Of a stretch of DNA of 64,000 bases, positions 1 through 13,125 are shown piece by piece. The notes beneath the pieces were generated by a model. It did no database searches, was not told the DNA's origin, and saw only the letters and a list, made by a program, of their open reading frames with translations. The stretch comes from Hemicordylus capensis. Lineage: Eukaryota; Chordata; Lepidosauria; Squamata; Cordylidae. The stretch lies in assembly GCF_027244095.1 (NCBI RefSeq), contig NC_069665.1, positions 1,924,501 to 1,988,500 on the forward strand, given 5' to 3'. Position 1 is the stretch's first letter. Every line of letters starts with the position of its first letter. The position numbers and the translations under genes were made by a program.

Positions 1-893
1 TGCTCTGAGTAGCCGCCAGACGAGCTGGTGGCAAGCGGCAGATGAACCTCTCCAGATGATCTTAACGGGCGATGGGGCTCATGGTGAAGAAGACGTTCTC
101 TTAAATACCTAGCAGGGCCTAAGCTGTTTAGGGCTTTATAGGTAATAACCAGCACTTTGTATTCTGCCTGGAAACTTATCGGCAGGCAGTGTAGCTCTTT
201 CAACACAGGAATAATATGGTCTCTCCTAGAGGACCAAAGACCAACCTGGCCACTGCATTCTGTACTAACTGCTGTTTCTGGACTACGTACAAAGGCAGCC
301 CAACATAGAGCACATTGCTATAGTCCAGCCTAGAGGTTAACAGCATATGTACCACTGTTCTGAGGTCGTTCATCTCAAGAAAGGATGCAGCTGGCATATC
401 AGCTGAAGCTAATAGAAAGCACCTCTGGCCACCGCCTCAACCTGGGACACCAGGCAGAGGTTTCGATCCAGAAGCACCCCCAGAACATGTACCTGTTCCT
501 TCCAGGGGAGTGTGACCCTGTCCAGAACGGACAGATCGAAATTGATTCCCAAGTTCTGACCTCGCACAATAAGTACCTCTGTCCTTTCTGGATTCAGCCT
601 CAGTTTATCCCTCATCCAGTCCATCCCTGCTTCCAGGCAGGCATTTAGGGAGGTTATGCCTTCTCCTGATGATATTGACATGGAGAAAGAGATTTGGGTG
701 TCATCAGTATATTGATAACACCCTGTAACAAATCTCCTGATGATATCTCTAGTGGTTTCATGTAGATGTTAAACAACATCGTAGACAATATGGAGCCCTG
801 AGGGACACCATATTGAAGTTCAGATTTTGAGGAACAGTCTCCAGGAGACACCAACTGGAATCTGCCCGTGAGGTAGGAGCAGAACAACCACAA
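1..893 (-). mobile_element. L2/CR1-superfamily LINE fragment, cut by window start
   Basis: On the minus strand, broken frames encode reverse-transcriptase C-terminal motifs of the L2/CR1 group (GVPQGSILSTMLFNIYMKPL near 760-830, SRLDYSNVLYVGLPLY near 280-330). It aligns by eye with the copies at 1990-2830 and 11820-12815. Several stops and shifts show it is old. It lies in a GARRE1 intron, antisense to the gene. Confidence 0.75.
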
Positions 894-1050
894 AGCAGTT
901 GCAGGGGAGCAGCAGCAGGAGAGAGGGGCCTCAGTTTTTGTCTGTGGGCTTCTCAGAGGCATCTGGTGGGCCGCTATGTGAGACAGGATGCTGGACTGGA
1001 TAGGCCTTGGGGCTGATCCAGCAGGGATGTTCTTATATATGTACCTGCAC
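893..1050 (+). mobile_element. CR1-type LINE 3' end fragment
   Basis: A plus-strand fragment with the squamate CR1 3' signature (gtgggcttctcagaggcatc, gacaggatgctggactggat, ctgatccagcaggg). It abuts the LINE fragment to its left. Confidence 0.6.
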
Positions 1051-1457
1051 ATGTTGCAGTTAATATCTTAGAGGGATTTTGTTCCGTTTGAAAAAGCAGA
1101 GAGAATACTTCTAAGATGTCTGCTCTCTGTAGTTTTAAGAATGACTAATAATTTTAGTTTATTAACAATCTTTTTTTTTTAAGTTGCCGATTTTGAGATG
1201 TGTGTTCAATCTTTTTGAAAAGTTTAACTGATCAAACTAATATATCAGGGCTTGGCAAATCCTAGCTGCCAGGGAGCCATGACGTCTAGGCTAGAATATT
1301 TAATAAAAAATATTTATTTTTTTGCTCCAGGCAGCCCTGTTTCTGTTCTAAGAATGTTACCTATTCCCCCTCCCTCCATGTCCATCAGTAAGTCCAGTTA
1401 TTTTGTCCATTGTCTGGCTCCCAGAGAAAATTTGTCAAGGTGGCCTGTGATAACTAG

Positions 1458-1460
<3 letters not shown>

Positions 1461-1501
<41 letters not shown>
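1461..1501. repeat. (ATCT)n microsatellite
   Basis: About ten uninterrupted ATCT units in a GARRE1 intron. Confidence 0.95.
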
Positions 1502-1989
1502 GTGTGTGTAAAAATTAGACTAGATCTATCTCCTAACTGTAGTTTGGCCTACACAATCCTATACAAGTTTTCAAACAAAAGTACCTTAAAAATGTAAAGC
1601 AATTGCCAACCCCAGCTGTCAGCAGATCAATTTTCTAATGCCTAGACTGACTGCTGGTCCAGGAAGCAAAGTCTCTGGCTGCTAATGTTATGCAAATGAG
1701 AAATTTGCATGGGAAAACCATCTGCAAAACTCTTCAAAGATTTCTGGAAAGCCAACATCAGTGGAGGTAGGGCTAGTACTCTAAACAGGTCTTCACCGCA
1801 GGATGTGTGTGGTGGCCGCAGGTGTGGCACAGCGCAATCCTGTAACGTAAAAGTCTGTGACACTAACAGTGACTGCATGCAGGCAGCCTTTGTAGCTACA
1901 TGTCCTAGGTGCTGTAGCATTGACAACAGATGTCTCAGAACATTTGGTGTGGGAACTGTAAAGCAAAAACCATATTTTATTCAGCACAT

Positions 1990-2830
1990 TTTTATTTTAT
2001 TTATTTATTTAATACATTTATATACTGCCCCAAACCAAAGTCTTGGGGTGGTTCACAATCATAAAACAACAATATAAATAAATAAAACATTACAATCAAT
2101 AAAAACTCCAAAAAAGCTGCTTAAAATGAAAAAATTACAATATTTAAAATTACAAAAGCTAAAAGGCCTGGTTAAATAGATGAGTCTTCAAAGATCTTTT
2201 AAAAATCGCTAGAGATGGGGAGAGTCTTATGTCAGTGGGAAGTGCATTCCAAAGTCTCAGAGCGACAACTGAAAAGGCCCATCCCTGTGTGGCCACCAAA
2301 CGACTTGAAGGTAGCCACAGAGGGGCCTCCCCTGACGAACGCAGTCGATGATGGGGATCGTGCAGAAGACGCTCTCTTAAATACTGTGGGCCTAAGCTGT
2401 TTAGGGCTTTATAGGTTATAACCAGCACTTTGTATTTCGCCCAGGAACCTATTGGCAGCCAGTGTAACTCTTGTAATATAGGACTAATATGGTCTCTTCG
2501 AGATGACCCGGAGACCAACCTGGCTGCTGCGTTCTGTACTAATTGTAGGTTCCGGACTATGTACAAAGGCAGCTCCACATAGAGTGCATTGCAGTAATCA
2601 AGTCTGGAGGTTACCAGCAAATGTACTATTGTTCTGAGGTCATGGATCTCAAGAAACGGAAGCAGTTGGTGTATCAACTGAAGCTGATAAAAAGCACTTC
2701 TGGCCACTGCCTCAACCTGAGAAACCAGGGAGAGGCATGAATCCGGAAGCACTCCCAAACTGCATACCTGTTCCTTCTGAGGAAGTGTGACCCCATCTAG
2801 AACAGGCAGATTAATATCGCTTGCATGATG
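1990..2830 (-). mobile_element. L2/CR1-superfamily LINE, 3' end with long open frame
   Basis: A 5'-truncated copy. The minus-strand frame 2758-2159 stays open for 199 residues and holds HDLRTIVHLLVTSRLDYCNA, ILQELHWLPIGSWAKYKV and FSVVALRLWNALPTDIR, the C-terminal end of an L2/CR1-group reverse transcriptase. The AT-rich 3' tail is at 1990-2155. The open frame suggests this copy is younger than the one at 1-893. Confidence 0.8.
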
Positions 2831-3247
2831 TAAGATACATTTTTCACTGATTTCTACTCTCTGTCACTTAAATGTAATGGTTGATTTTGGGCAGCATTAA
2901 AAATGGTTGGAAGTTGTTCAAGGACCTTTTCTTAACTTGAACGCTCTTGAGTACATCAGTCATTTAAATAGGTCTTTGGTGGTTTAACATTCCAAATGAA
3001 GTGTTAATGTTGTTAACATTGGACTTTCTAGTATGTAATGCTGTAGTGCTTAATTTTTGATGTTTATATGTTATGCTTTTATTAACTTTGCAGTTTGATG
3101 TAGGTGGCTAAATCATTAACTTGAAGTGAATTAAATGTTTTCACATAGGTGAAGATTGAGTTCAAACACCAGAATGCACATCCAAATAAATCCTCTTTTC
3201 CTGACTTGTATGTTCTCCCGCCCCCCACCCCACCTCTATTTTCACAG
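2831..3247. other. GARRE1 intron, no feature seen
   Basis: Unique-looking AT-rich intron sequence leading into the acceptor at 3247. Confidence 0.5.
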
Positions 3248-3454
3248 GTACTTGGACGGTGTTTCTTGACAGTGATGCAGGTTCATTTTCAGTTTTTATC
3301 CCAAGCTTTGCAGAAGGTCCAACCAGTGGCTCACTCATGTTTCACTGAAGCCGTAGCTCAGGAGAGAAAGAATTCTAGTGGTGTGGAGATGGCCAGTTCA
3401 AGTCCCACAGCTGAGCTAGAAGAAGCTCTGCGGTCCTGGAGAGGAGCAGCAGAG
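3248..3454 (+). CDS. GARRE1: GARRE1 visible exon 1 of 12
   Basis: Acceptor ttcacag, donor GAG|gtaaga, phase 0 at both ends, 69 residues (VLGRCFLTVMQ to SWRGAAE). This belongs to the conserved N-terminal domain; the following TSRLRERGCDG is supplied by the next exon. A hAT-like element sits 42 bases downstream of the donor. Confidence 0.94.
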
Positions 3455-6400
3455 GTAAGAAAGTGATAGCTGACTTGGTGGATCAGGCCCATGGTCTAGG
3501 GATGTGCCCGAATAGTCTTCGGCACCGGCGGGGGTACTACTTTAAGGGCGGGGGAGGGTGTACTCACCCCCCCGCCGCGTTTCCCCCGCTGGCGCTCTCC
3601 AAATTTCAAGCCCCTCGGGGCGGCAGCGTTCCTTCCTGCCTTCCCGTTCCCCCCGTCGGCCGGTAGTGGCCGGAAGTTGCAAGCGCGTGTGCGCCCATTG
3701 TGCGCACGTGTGGTGCTTGAAATTTGGAGAGCGCTGGCGGAGGAAGCGCGGCGGGGGGTGGGGTGAGTACACCCTCCCCCGCCCTTAAAGTAGTACCCCC
3801 GCCGGTGCCGAAGCACCGAATCCCACCCCAGCGCCGAAACGTTTCGGAGGCCTTTACAATGGCCTCCAAAATGTTTCGGGCACAAGCCTACCATGGTCCT
3901 TCCAAGTCCAGTATCCTTTTTGCAGCACCCAGCCTGATGCCTTTAAGAACCTCACAAGCAGGGCACGGATAGGATACCTTTCCCCTGTGGTCTGACCCCA
4001 GCGACTAGGTCTAGTGAAATGGCTTCAGTTTTTCAAGTAACAGTAGCAGCTTGTAGCCTCTGGATTAGTCACCTCTTGAATTTTGTTACTCTGCAGTGTG
4101 TGCAGAATCCCTCCAGCGAATGCCTGTAGTCACAGGACAAGAAGTTCTGGGATCCAGCAGCTTCTGCATACTAGGAAAATTATGCAGACAAAGCCCAGTA
4201 AAATGCTGAAGGTGGATGCTAACTCCAGAGCCGAGTCTGGTGTTGAAGACAGTGGGAGCAGTTTGCAAGTCAGAGCTGAAAGGACAGAATATCTACATCT
4301 GTACAACTTATATAGATAAATGCCACTTTGAGCTTGAGAGAGGAACCAGACATGCGTAGCACTAGGGGCAAAGAGGGAGATGGTCTAGCCTCCTGGATGA
4401 CCATCTGTCAGGTGTTGTAGCAGATTCCTGCTCTGAACAAGGGGGTTGAACTAGAAGTCCTCCAAGGTCCCTTCCAATGCGAAAGTTCTAGGAGTCTGTG
4501 CATCTTGTTGCTGGGCTCCATTCTCCTAGCAGACTGGAAAGGAGCAGGTATTGGTTGAAGGGTGCTATCCACTTTAAATAACACACATTGGTAAACCAGT
4601 TACAAATGTACAGTTAATTTGAACTGCAACCTTTATTTGATTAACTGATTAAAACCTCATTTTTAGTTGACTATCCCTGATTTAATTGGCAGCACAGGTT
4701 TTTAACAAAATTGCTGGTGACAGGCACCATCTTTGAGAAGACCTTTCCCCTACCATCTCACAGAGGGGGAAATTCCTCTCCTGAGACAGGACCTGATGGG
4801 GGACACATACAGGCACTATCTAAAACAGGGCTGCCCAACTTCGGCCCTCCTATTATGCAGATTTAAGCAGTTAACTAATTTGATCATTAAGACTTCTTTA
4901 ATTGGGTGACATCTTTAAGTATCCTAGTTTTTATTTCAAACACAGGTCATTGTGTGCACTTTGCCTAGTGGATGGAGTGGTTCAGCTGCACCATTTCAGA
5001 CCTGCCTGGTGGAATCCTGCTCCCCGGAGAAAGGATTCCTACACATAGAAAACTATCACATTAGGGAGCTAGGCTAGGCTTTCTCTGCAATACCTAGTTT
5101 TCTAGGTGCAAGATTTTTTTCTGTATCTAGAAGTGTTGGGTGATGAGAGAATTCCCACATGCACTCCAAAGCACTACAGTCATGGACATAGGTTTGCTCT
5201 CTTATCTTCTGTTTGCAAGAACTAGGACTTAGTTCTAGGAAATTAGGCATTTTAACAACTTATACCCAATGCTGGTTCTGCTGAATTTCAGTTCAAGCCA
5301 AGGAGTGTTCGGTCATAGCGGCACTTAGTAGCTTTACACCCTCACCGGAACGTGACTCTGTGCCATAGTTTTTCACTGTTGTTGAATGGAGTCTTTATAT
5401 CAAATGTTCTTGGTGTATGTTTTCCTCAATTGCTGTATATGCATGGAATTTGGCAGGCTACATGTGGTGTTTTCTTGACTGAAAATCCTGGCTCTTTCAA
5501 AAATGCATGTGAAGAAGCACCAATTATAGGGAGAAAAAGATGAATGGGAGGGGTTTGAAATGCTTTCTGCAAAACCGTTTCCCAGCAAAACTTAAACTAG
5601 AGTGGCATTTCTAGGTTTGGCCTTAACTGTGCTCTCAGGCTTTCACACATAACCAGATTACGAAGAACTTCTCAGTGTCCCAATGAAATGAATGGGGATA
5701 GCACAAGTGCACAGTGTGTTTTAGGAAATTTTTCTTACGTTTTCTATCAGGTTGCTGTGGAGAAAAGCAAAAGGCAAAACTTAGGATTGATGCTTACTTA
5801 CCTGTTACAACATGGTTTGGGGGAGAGTAATGTTTATATAATTCCCATCTTTTCCTCAAATCTTACCTGCCCTGTCTTAATAGTGACTGAGGGTTGCACA
5901 TTGAATTTGCTGTTAACTGGTTTGCATCTGAAAGATTTTTGGCACCCAAGAGACCTCTGCTGCTCTTTCCCACCCGCCCTGCAGAAATGGCTAGAGTGCA
6001 GCTTAGCTTCTGCTAAAGAATTCAAATCCCACCCTCCTTGCTCTCCATTACCACAATAACTTCATCAGACTTGAGAGTTCTGTCATTCTTAAACTGCTGC
6101 TTGTGTTTCTCCTCCTTCGTGTCTTGTTTTAAAGGCCACGTCCCGGCTGCGGGAGAGAGGCTGTGATGGCTCTCTGGCTGGAATTGAGGTCCAGCAGCTC
6201 TTCTGCTCCCAGAGTGTGGTGATTCCTGAGCACCAGCTAAAAGAACTGAACTTGAAAATCGACAGTGCTTTGCAGGTTAGTTTCCTTTATGCTTTATCTG
6301 CTTTACATCACTGCTTACTTGGGTAAGGATTGGATATCTTTATACTGCTAAGCTAATAGCAAGCTGTTAAGACTGCTGGGACTGCTGATGGAATCGCCTC

Positions 6401-9400
6401 CAGCTGAGGCTTTTATTTAGGAGACAGAGCATGCTGCTATTCTGGCAGTGTGATTTTCCCGTTCCGATGAACTGGACATGTGTGTTTGAAGTAATAAATT
6501 CTTTATATCGTGCTTTTTATTTGCCTTGAGCTATATGATGCTCTTGGGCTTCCTTTTTTAAATATCAGGCATATAAAGCGGCATTGGAGAGTTTGGGTCA
6601 CTGTGAATATGCGATGAAGGCCGGCTTTCACTTGAATCCAAAGGCTATTGAAGCAAGCTTGCAGGTATGGCCATCTCTCCTCCTCCTCCTCCTCCTCTTG
6701 TCCTAGGGATGATGTTGCTCTGATTCAAACAAGAGGAGAAAGTGAGGCTTTCTCCCTCTCCCTCCCTCCCTCCCTCCCTCCCTCCCTCCCTCCCTCCCTC
6801 ACGATGTGCTTTTGATGTTCAAGGGCTGTTGCAGCGATGCCGAAGCTCAGCAGACTGGCCGGAGACAGACCCCTTCTCAGCCGATTCAGTGTGAGCTTCC
6901 GACAGTTCCTGTTCAGATAGGTGCTCACTTTCTGAAAGGAATTTCCTTTAATGAGTCTGCAGCAGATAACCTGAAGCTGAAAACGGTAAGGACATAAAGC
7001 CGAACTTCTTTCTGGTCAAACCCAGTAATACAGTTTTGCTAGTTATGTGCTGTATTAGGGTTAAGTGCAAAGCAAACGTTTTAAAGCTTGTGTCGCTTTT
7101 AACAAGTGCATGCAAGAGAAATGAAAGAATGTTTAGGTGAATGAATGGGTACTTGCTGGATTGGAGACAAAACTGTGCTCCAAAAAATGGATGGTTGTGC
7201 TTTGCCCAGCTGTGGCTGGTTTTCCTTCCTATCTTCAAAATTCAGCTGCAGTCCTCTTATTCCTCCTCCTTTTCATATTTTTATGCAGAAAGACTTTGCA
7301 CACAAATATGTACCCCATGGGTTCTCAGACTTGGGACCCCAAAGGCCATTGTGGCAGGGGATGACGGGACTAGTAGTCCAACAATATCTGGGGACCCAAG
7401 TATGAGAACCCTTGACCCACCCCACTGTCACACCATCTCCTTACTTCAGATGGAAGGGGATGAAGTGGGTCAGAAACCAGACCTTGACATGTGACTGCAG
7501 CTTGGAAGCCAAGCTGTTAGGTTGGGTGGATTCAGACTCCTGCTTTGAACATCCAGTTCTTTAGCAGCCATGCTGGTGATGGGCCAGCACAGATAAGGCC
7601 CTGTCCCATGCATGGGCTGCTCCTCAGAACAGTAAATGGAGCCCCCCGCCCCGCAATATCTCTGTGTGTGGGCAAAAGGATGTAGCTGTAGGTGGTCCTT
7701 ACGGTGCCCAGGACTCCAACCCATATAGGGTTTTTAAAGTATTGACTGAATCTGGAAACAGATGGGAAACCAGTGTAGTTCACAGGGTATTAGGTTCCCT
7801 GCAAAGGTCCACAGCAGTAATGTGGTTGCAAACTTTATACCTCTTTGTAGTTTCCAAATGCTTTATTCTGGGTTATTGGTTTACCCATTGCAGGCAGAGG
7901 CAGGATAAATTGGTGTGTGCTGAGGGACAGTGTTGTGCTAACTGCTTGCTTCATGCCTAGCAGTCCATTCCCCGCTCTTTTGCAGCACACGATGATACAA
8001 CTGATCAAAGAAGCTGGTTACCATAACGGGGTGACCCCGAGGGATGACTCTCCTGTGACGGAAATACTGAACCAGGTTTGCCCTTCTACGTGGCGAGGCG
8101 CATGCAAGACTGCTGTGCAGCTGCTCTTTGGCCAAGCTGGGCTGGTAAGTAGCTGTGAATGGACAAAGGGCAGGCAGGCAGGAAGGACAGTGGGAGGCTT
8201 GAGTGGCTCTGTGTCATAGAACACTGACCAACCCGTTCCTTCATAATCTTATTACTTGAGGGAATCTGCATATCCCAGAGGAAACCGCCTTCATTGCATT
8301 GGTCGCTTCTGCAAATATCTGTGTGGAGCAGCATCGTTAAGTAGGCTTGCCTACCTTTTTGCTCACGGTCTTAAGCCTCCTTTTCTCCCAAGAAAGAGAG
8401 AGATTACAAGGCTTCTGTAGGGTTTTTTACCCACCCGATCTCAAAGTAAGACTGGTCACTGTAACTGACTTAAGAGAGTCCGTGGCATGGTTCAGATGAT
8501 TCAACAAATCGTAGCTGATGTGTGCGTGAGGAAGGGGCAACAAGCCTGTGCACTTTCTCCTCCTCTTGTGCATTTAGCTAAGTGGAAAGTGTCCTAGTTC
8601 TTTATACTAGATGGCTTACAACTTCCAAACAAGGAAACTGACTTATGTTGGGTTCTCAAACTTGGGCCTCCAGATGTCGGACTGCAGCTCCCATCATCCT
8701 CTGCCACAATGGCAAAAGGAGGTCTGTAATGGCTGCTAAAGTGTTGCATTTGAACAAAAGGAAAATCTATCTGTTCTTGAGTAAATCATTATTTTTCAGC
8801 CTCAGCTAGGGGTGTTAATAAGAGAGACACCAGCAACGGCCACTGGAGGGGTGCTGTGCTGGGGATGGATATGGCCAGTTGCTCTCCTCCTGCTCAATAA
8901 AGAGAATCGCCACTTCTAAAAGAGGCCTCTTTGCTCATTTAGCAGGGGTAACGTTGCATAAGATTATGGAAATAAAGTACAATGTCCTAAACTCATGAGA
9001 TAGTATTCAGAATTAAATGCAAGTGGGGTCTTGATTGCAGTAGGGGAAGAAGTGGTGGTTCGCCTCCAGGAGCAAAAAGCTAGAGAAGGAAAGCTCTCCT
9101 ACAGCTGCAGAGATAGTGGACCCCTTCTCCAGCATGTACTATGAGGTTCTTATGCTGGTGTAGGAAGGGGAGAAATCCACCCCCAAAGTTGATCTGATGC
9201 TTTGTTTTGCATGTATAGTGGTTCTATACTGTTGGAGGGAAATGGAGAATGCTCAAGTGAAATAATTTATGGTTCTGTTAATCATGAATTCGCATAGACA
9301 ATTTTTAAGTGGATAATTTCAGTTTAACTTCTTTAAAAATCCTTATAACACCCAGGGCTGCTCTCTCTGTGGCTGTAGTCTGGTCAGAACAGGGGCAACT

Positions 9401-12400
9401 TGAAATTAAGGCAGAAACGGCTGCATACACTTCCCAGTGCGAGATAGAAATTGTTCCATCTGCTTGTTTAAATTCCACTTGTGCCACACGTAGTTTGAAG
9501 TGCTGTTGAGAGATCATCGTCCGTTGTTTAGCTTGTTCTCTGGGTCGGGGTGATGGAGGAAACATCTGCAGAGCAAGAACAATGGCTGTCAGGAGTCATT
9601 TCCTAGTCTGGGTGTGAGAAATCTGCCTTGGCTGCACTTTGAATTTAGTTCAGATAAATGAAACAGGGACTAAAAGAGAGCTTCTGCAAATGCTGCTGCT
9701 GTCTGCCATTGAAATCTTCATCCCCACAATTGTGCATCAAGTTGCAGAGCCTCATGGGGTACCGCAGCTTGCCCTGAACCTGTGGGCAGCAAGGCGACAG
9801 AGCTTTTTGGCTGATCGAGTGGCCCTTAAGCATTCAGCATAGTTGCGCTGTTCTCTCTGGGGCCTCAGCATCTAAGAGTGTAAGAAAAGCTCTGCTGGAT
9901 CAGGACAGGGCCCATTCAGCAGTATCCTGCCTCACACAGTGGCATCTGGGAAGCCTGCATGTGGAGGAACTTCCCCCTCTCTGGTGGTCCTTAGCACCTG
10001 GTGTAGAGAGGCATCATGCTCCTTCTGACTCTGATGGAAGCCTACAGCTATCAAGGCTAGTAGCCATGGGCAGCCCTATCCTCCATGACTTCCTTTCTCT
10101 GCACCCGTGGCTCTAGTGCTATTCTGAAATATCATTCTGCATTTTGCAAAGCTTTATATTCTCCAGCTAGGATGCAGAATTATCTGATAATAAAGGATTG
10201 TTTATGTAGGAAAACTGTGAGAATAGGACGGAATGGTTAACTAGACCTCAGAAGTAGATGCAGCCTCCCAAAAGACACACCGATTGAAAGGCTCTGTTTA
10301 TCTGCCATTGGAAAAAAAATCAGCAACACTAAGTCATCTCTTTTTATGCTTTTCAAATTTGTGTTTATTGAAATAGTTCTTATACAAGGATTCTGACTGT
10401 TTTCAGGTGTTATATTTCTCGATTCATCAGTGTCAATGAGCAATTGTTCAATTTCTTTCTCCTTCAAACTAAAATTCCCTGCACATGCGCCTCGGTGACC
10501 TTGTCAGATTTGCAGATGACATAAAGCAAGAGATAGCTAACATTTTGGAAGGTGGAATTAAGATTCAGAACTATCTGGGCTTGAACATTGGGCCAAAATA
10601 GCAATAGCTCTTACATTTATATACCGCTCTATAGCCGGAGCTCTCTAAGCGGTTGACAATGATTTAGCATATTGCCCCCAACATTCTGGGTACTCATTTT
10701 ACCGACCTCAGAAGGATGGAAGGCTGAGTCAACCTTGAGCCCCTGGTCAGGATCAAACTTGTAACCTTCTGGTTACAGGGCGGCAGTTTTACCACTGCAC
10801 CACCAGGGGCTCTTTAGGCAATTTAGGCAAGAAACATGAAATGCACAGGATAGGGGAGAACAGAAGAATGTAAGAACGGCCCTGCTGGATCAGGCCCAAG
10901 GAATATCCAGTCCAGCATCCTATTTCACACATTGGCCCCTCAGATGTCCCTGAGAAGCCCACAGCAAGTGGCGAGGGCATGCTCTCTCTCTTGTGGTTGC
11001 TCTCTTGCAATGGATATTTAGGGGCATCTTGCCTCTGAGGCTGGAGGTGGCTATAGTCCTCAGACTAATAGTCACTAATAGATCTATCTTCCATGAATTT
11101 ATCTAAACCTTTCTTAAAGCCATCCAGGCTGTTGGCTGTCACCACATCTTATAGCAATAGCAATAGCACTTACATTTATATACCGCTTTATAGCCGGAGC
11201 TCTCTAAGCGGTTTACAATGATTTAGCATATTGCCCCCAACATTCTGGGTACTCATTTTACCGACCTCGGAAGGATGGAAGGCTGAGTCAACCTTGAGCC
11301 CCTGGTCAGGATCGAACTTGTAACCTTCTGGCATCTTGTGGCAGAGAATTCCATAGGTTGATTATACATTGTGTGAAAAAGTACTTCCTTTTGTCGGTCC
11401 TAAATTTCTTCGCAGTTTCATGGGATGACCCCTGTTTCTAGTGTTCTAGTGTTGTTTGAGAGGGAGAAATATTTATCTCTCTCCACACTACACATAATTT
11501 ATAGACCTCTATCATGTCACCTCTCAGTCGTCATCTTTAACAAAAGGTAAAAACCCCAGGTGTTGTAGCCTTGCCTCCTAAGGAAGGTGCTCTAGGCCTC
11601 TGATCATCTTGGTTGCCCTCTTCTGCACCTTCTCCACTTCTATAACGTCCTTTTCTGAGGTATGGTGACCAGAACTGTACACAGTACTCCAAATATGACT
11701 GCACCATAGATTTGTATGAGGGCATTATAATATTAGCAGTTTTATTTTCAATCCCCTTCCTAATGATTCCAAGCATGGAATTGTCCTTTCACAGCTGCCG
11801 CACATTGAGTCGACACCTTATTGATTAATTGTATTTTTATTCCACCTGATATGTACATCTCTAGGCGGTGTACAAAATCTAAAACATTTAAAAGTCACAA
11901 ATTAAAATACATGACAATAAAAACAATATAATAAAATTATTAAAATTCTAAGTAAAAGCCTGAGAGAACAGGAGGGTCTTGAGATTGTTCCTGAAAACAG
12001 AAGAGAAGATACTCTTATTTCAGAAGGAAACTTATTCCAAAGCCCTGGGGCAGCCACAGAAAAAGCCCGATCCTGGGTCGCTACCAAGTGAGCCAGTGGC
12101 AACCGTAACTCGACCTCTCCAGAAGATCGTAACAGGCGGCAGGGCTTATGACAAAGGAGGCACTCTCTCAAATAGCCTGGACCCAAGCCGTTAAGGGCTT
12201 TATAGGTACTAACCAGCACTTTGTATTTCGTTCGGAAACATATAGGCAGCCAGTGCAGTTTTTAGAACTGGTGTTATGTGGTCCCTTCGTGTTGTCCCAG
12301 GGACCAATCTGGCTGCTGCATTCTGTACCAATTATAGTTTCCAGTCTATGTACAAAGGCAGCCCCACATAGAGCGCATTACAATAGTCAAGCCTGGAGGT

Positions 12401-13084
12401 TACCAGCAGATGTACCACTGTTTTAAGGTCACTCACCTCTAGAAATGGACGTAGCTGACATATCAACCAAAGCTGATAAAAAGCATGAGAGCTTTGGATC
12501 CAGGAGCACTCCCAAGCTATGTATCTGATCTTTCAGGGGGAGTGTAACCCCATTCAGAACAGGCAGATCTAAACCATCTCTCACCCCCGCCCCCCCATCA
12601 ATACATCCCATCTTATTTGGATTCAACTTCAGTTTGTTATCCCTTATCCAACCCATTACTGCCTCCAGGCAGTCATTTAGGGAAGATATGACATTGCCTG
12701 ATGAGGTTGGCATGGAGAGGTAAATCTGGGTGTCATCAGCATATTGATAAAACCCAGCACCAAACCTTCTGACGATCTCTCCCAGCGGTTTCATGTAGAT
12801 GTTAAAAAGCAAAAGATTTTCACTAGTTTGGAGGAATGAAACTTTGCTCTAGATTTTTTTTAAAGCTGTAATTTTGAATTCTTGGTGCTTATGTGTGTTC
12901 TTTGCTTGATTAGGTGGTTGTGGATACAGCGCAGATTGAAAACAAAGAAGCATATGCGCCACAGATCAGTTTGGAAGGTTCCAGAATTGTTGTTCAAGTT
13001 CCATCAACTTGGTAATTATGAACTAAGTAGTTCAGATGACCTGGACAGGCTTCAGTGTATGTGTTTGTGTCTGTGTGTGTATGT

Positions 13085-13125
<41 letters not shown>

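Noticed and set aside
3496-3972. Several overlapping ORFs of 76-132 residues
   Set aside because: They lie in the GC-rich arms of the hAT-like foldback and mirror each other because the arms are inverted repeats.
5688-6059. 123-residue plus ORF before GARRE1 visible exon 2
   Set aside because: Not part of the protein family; the next exon's acceptor at 6134 gives the conserved sequence without it.
10598-10812. A functional tRNA gene in the SINE head
   Set aside because: The head has A and B boxes but does not fold as an intact tRNA and is joined to a SINE body and tail.
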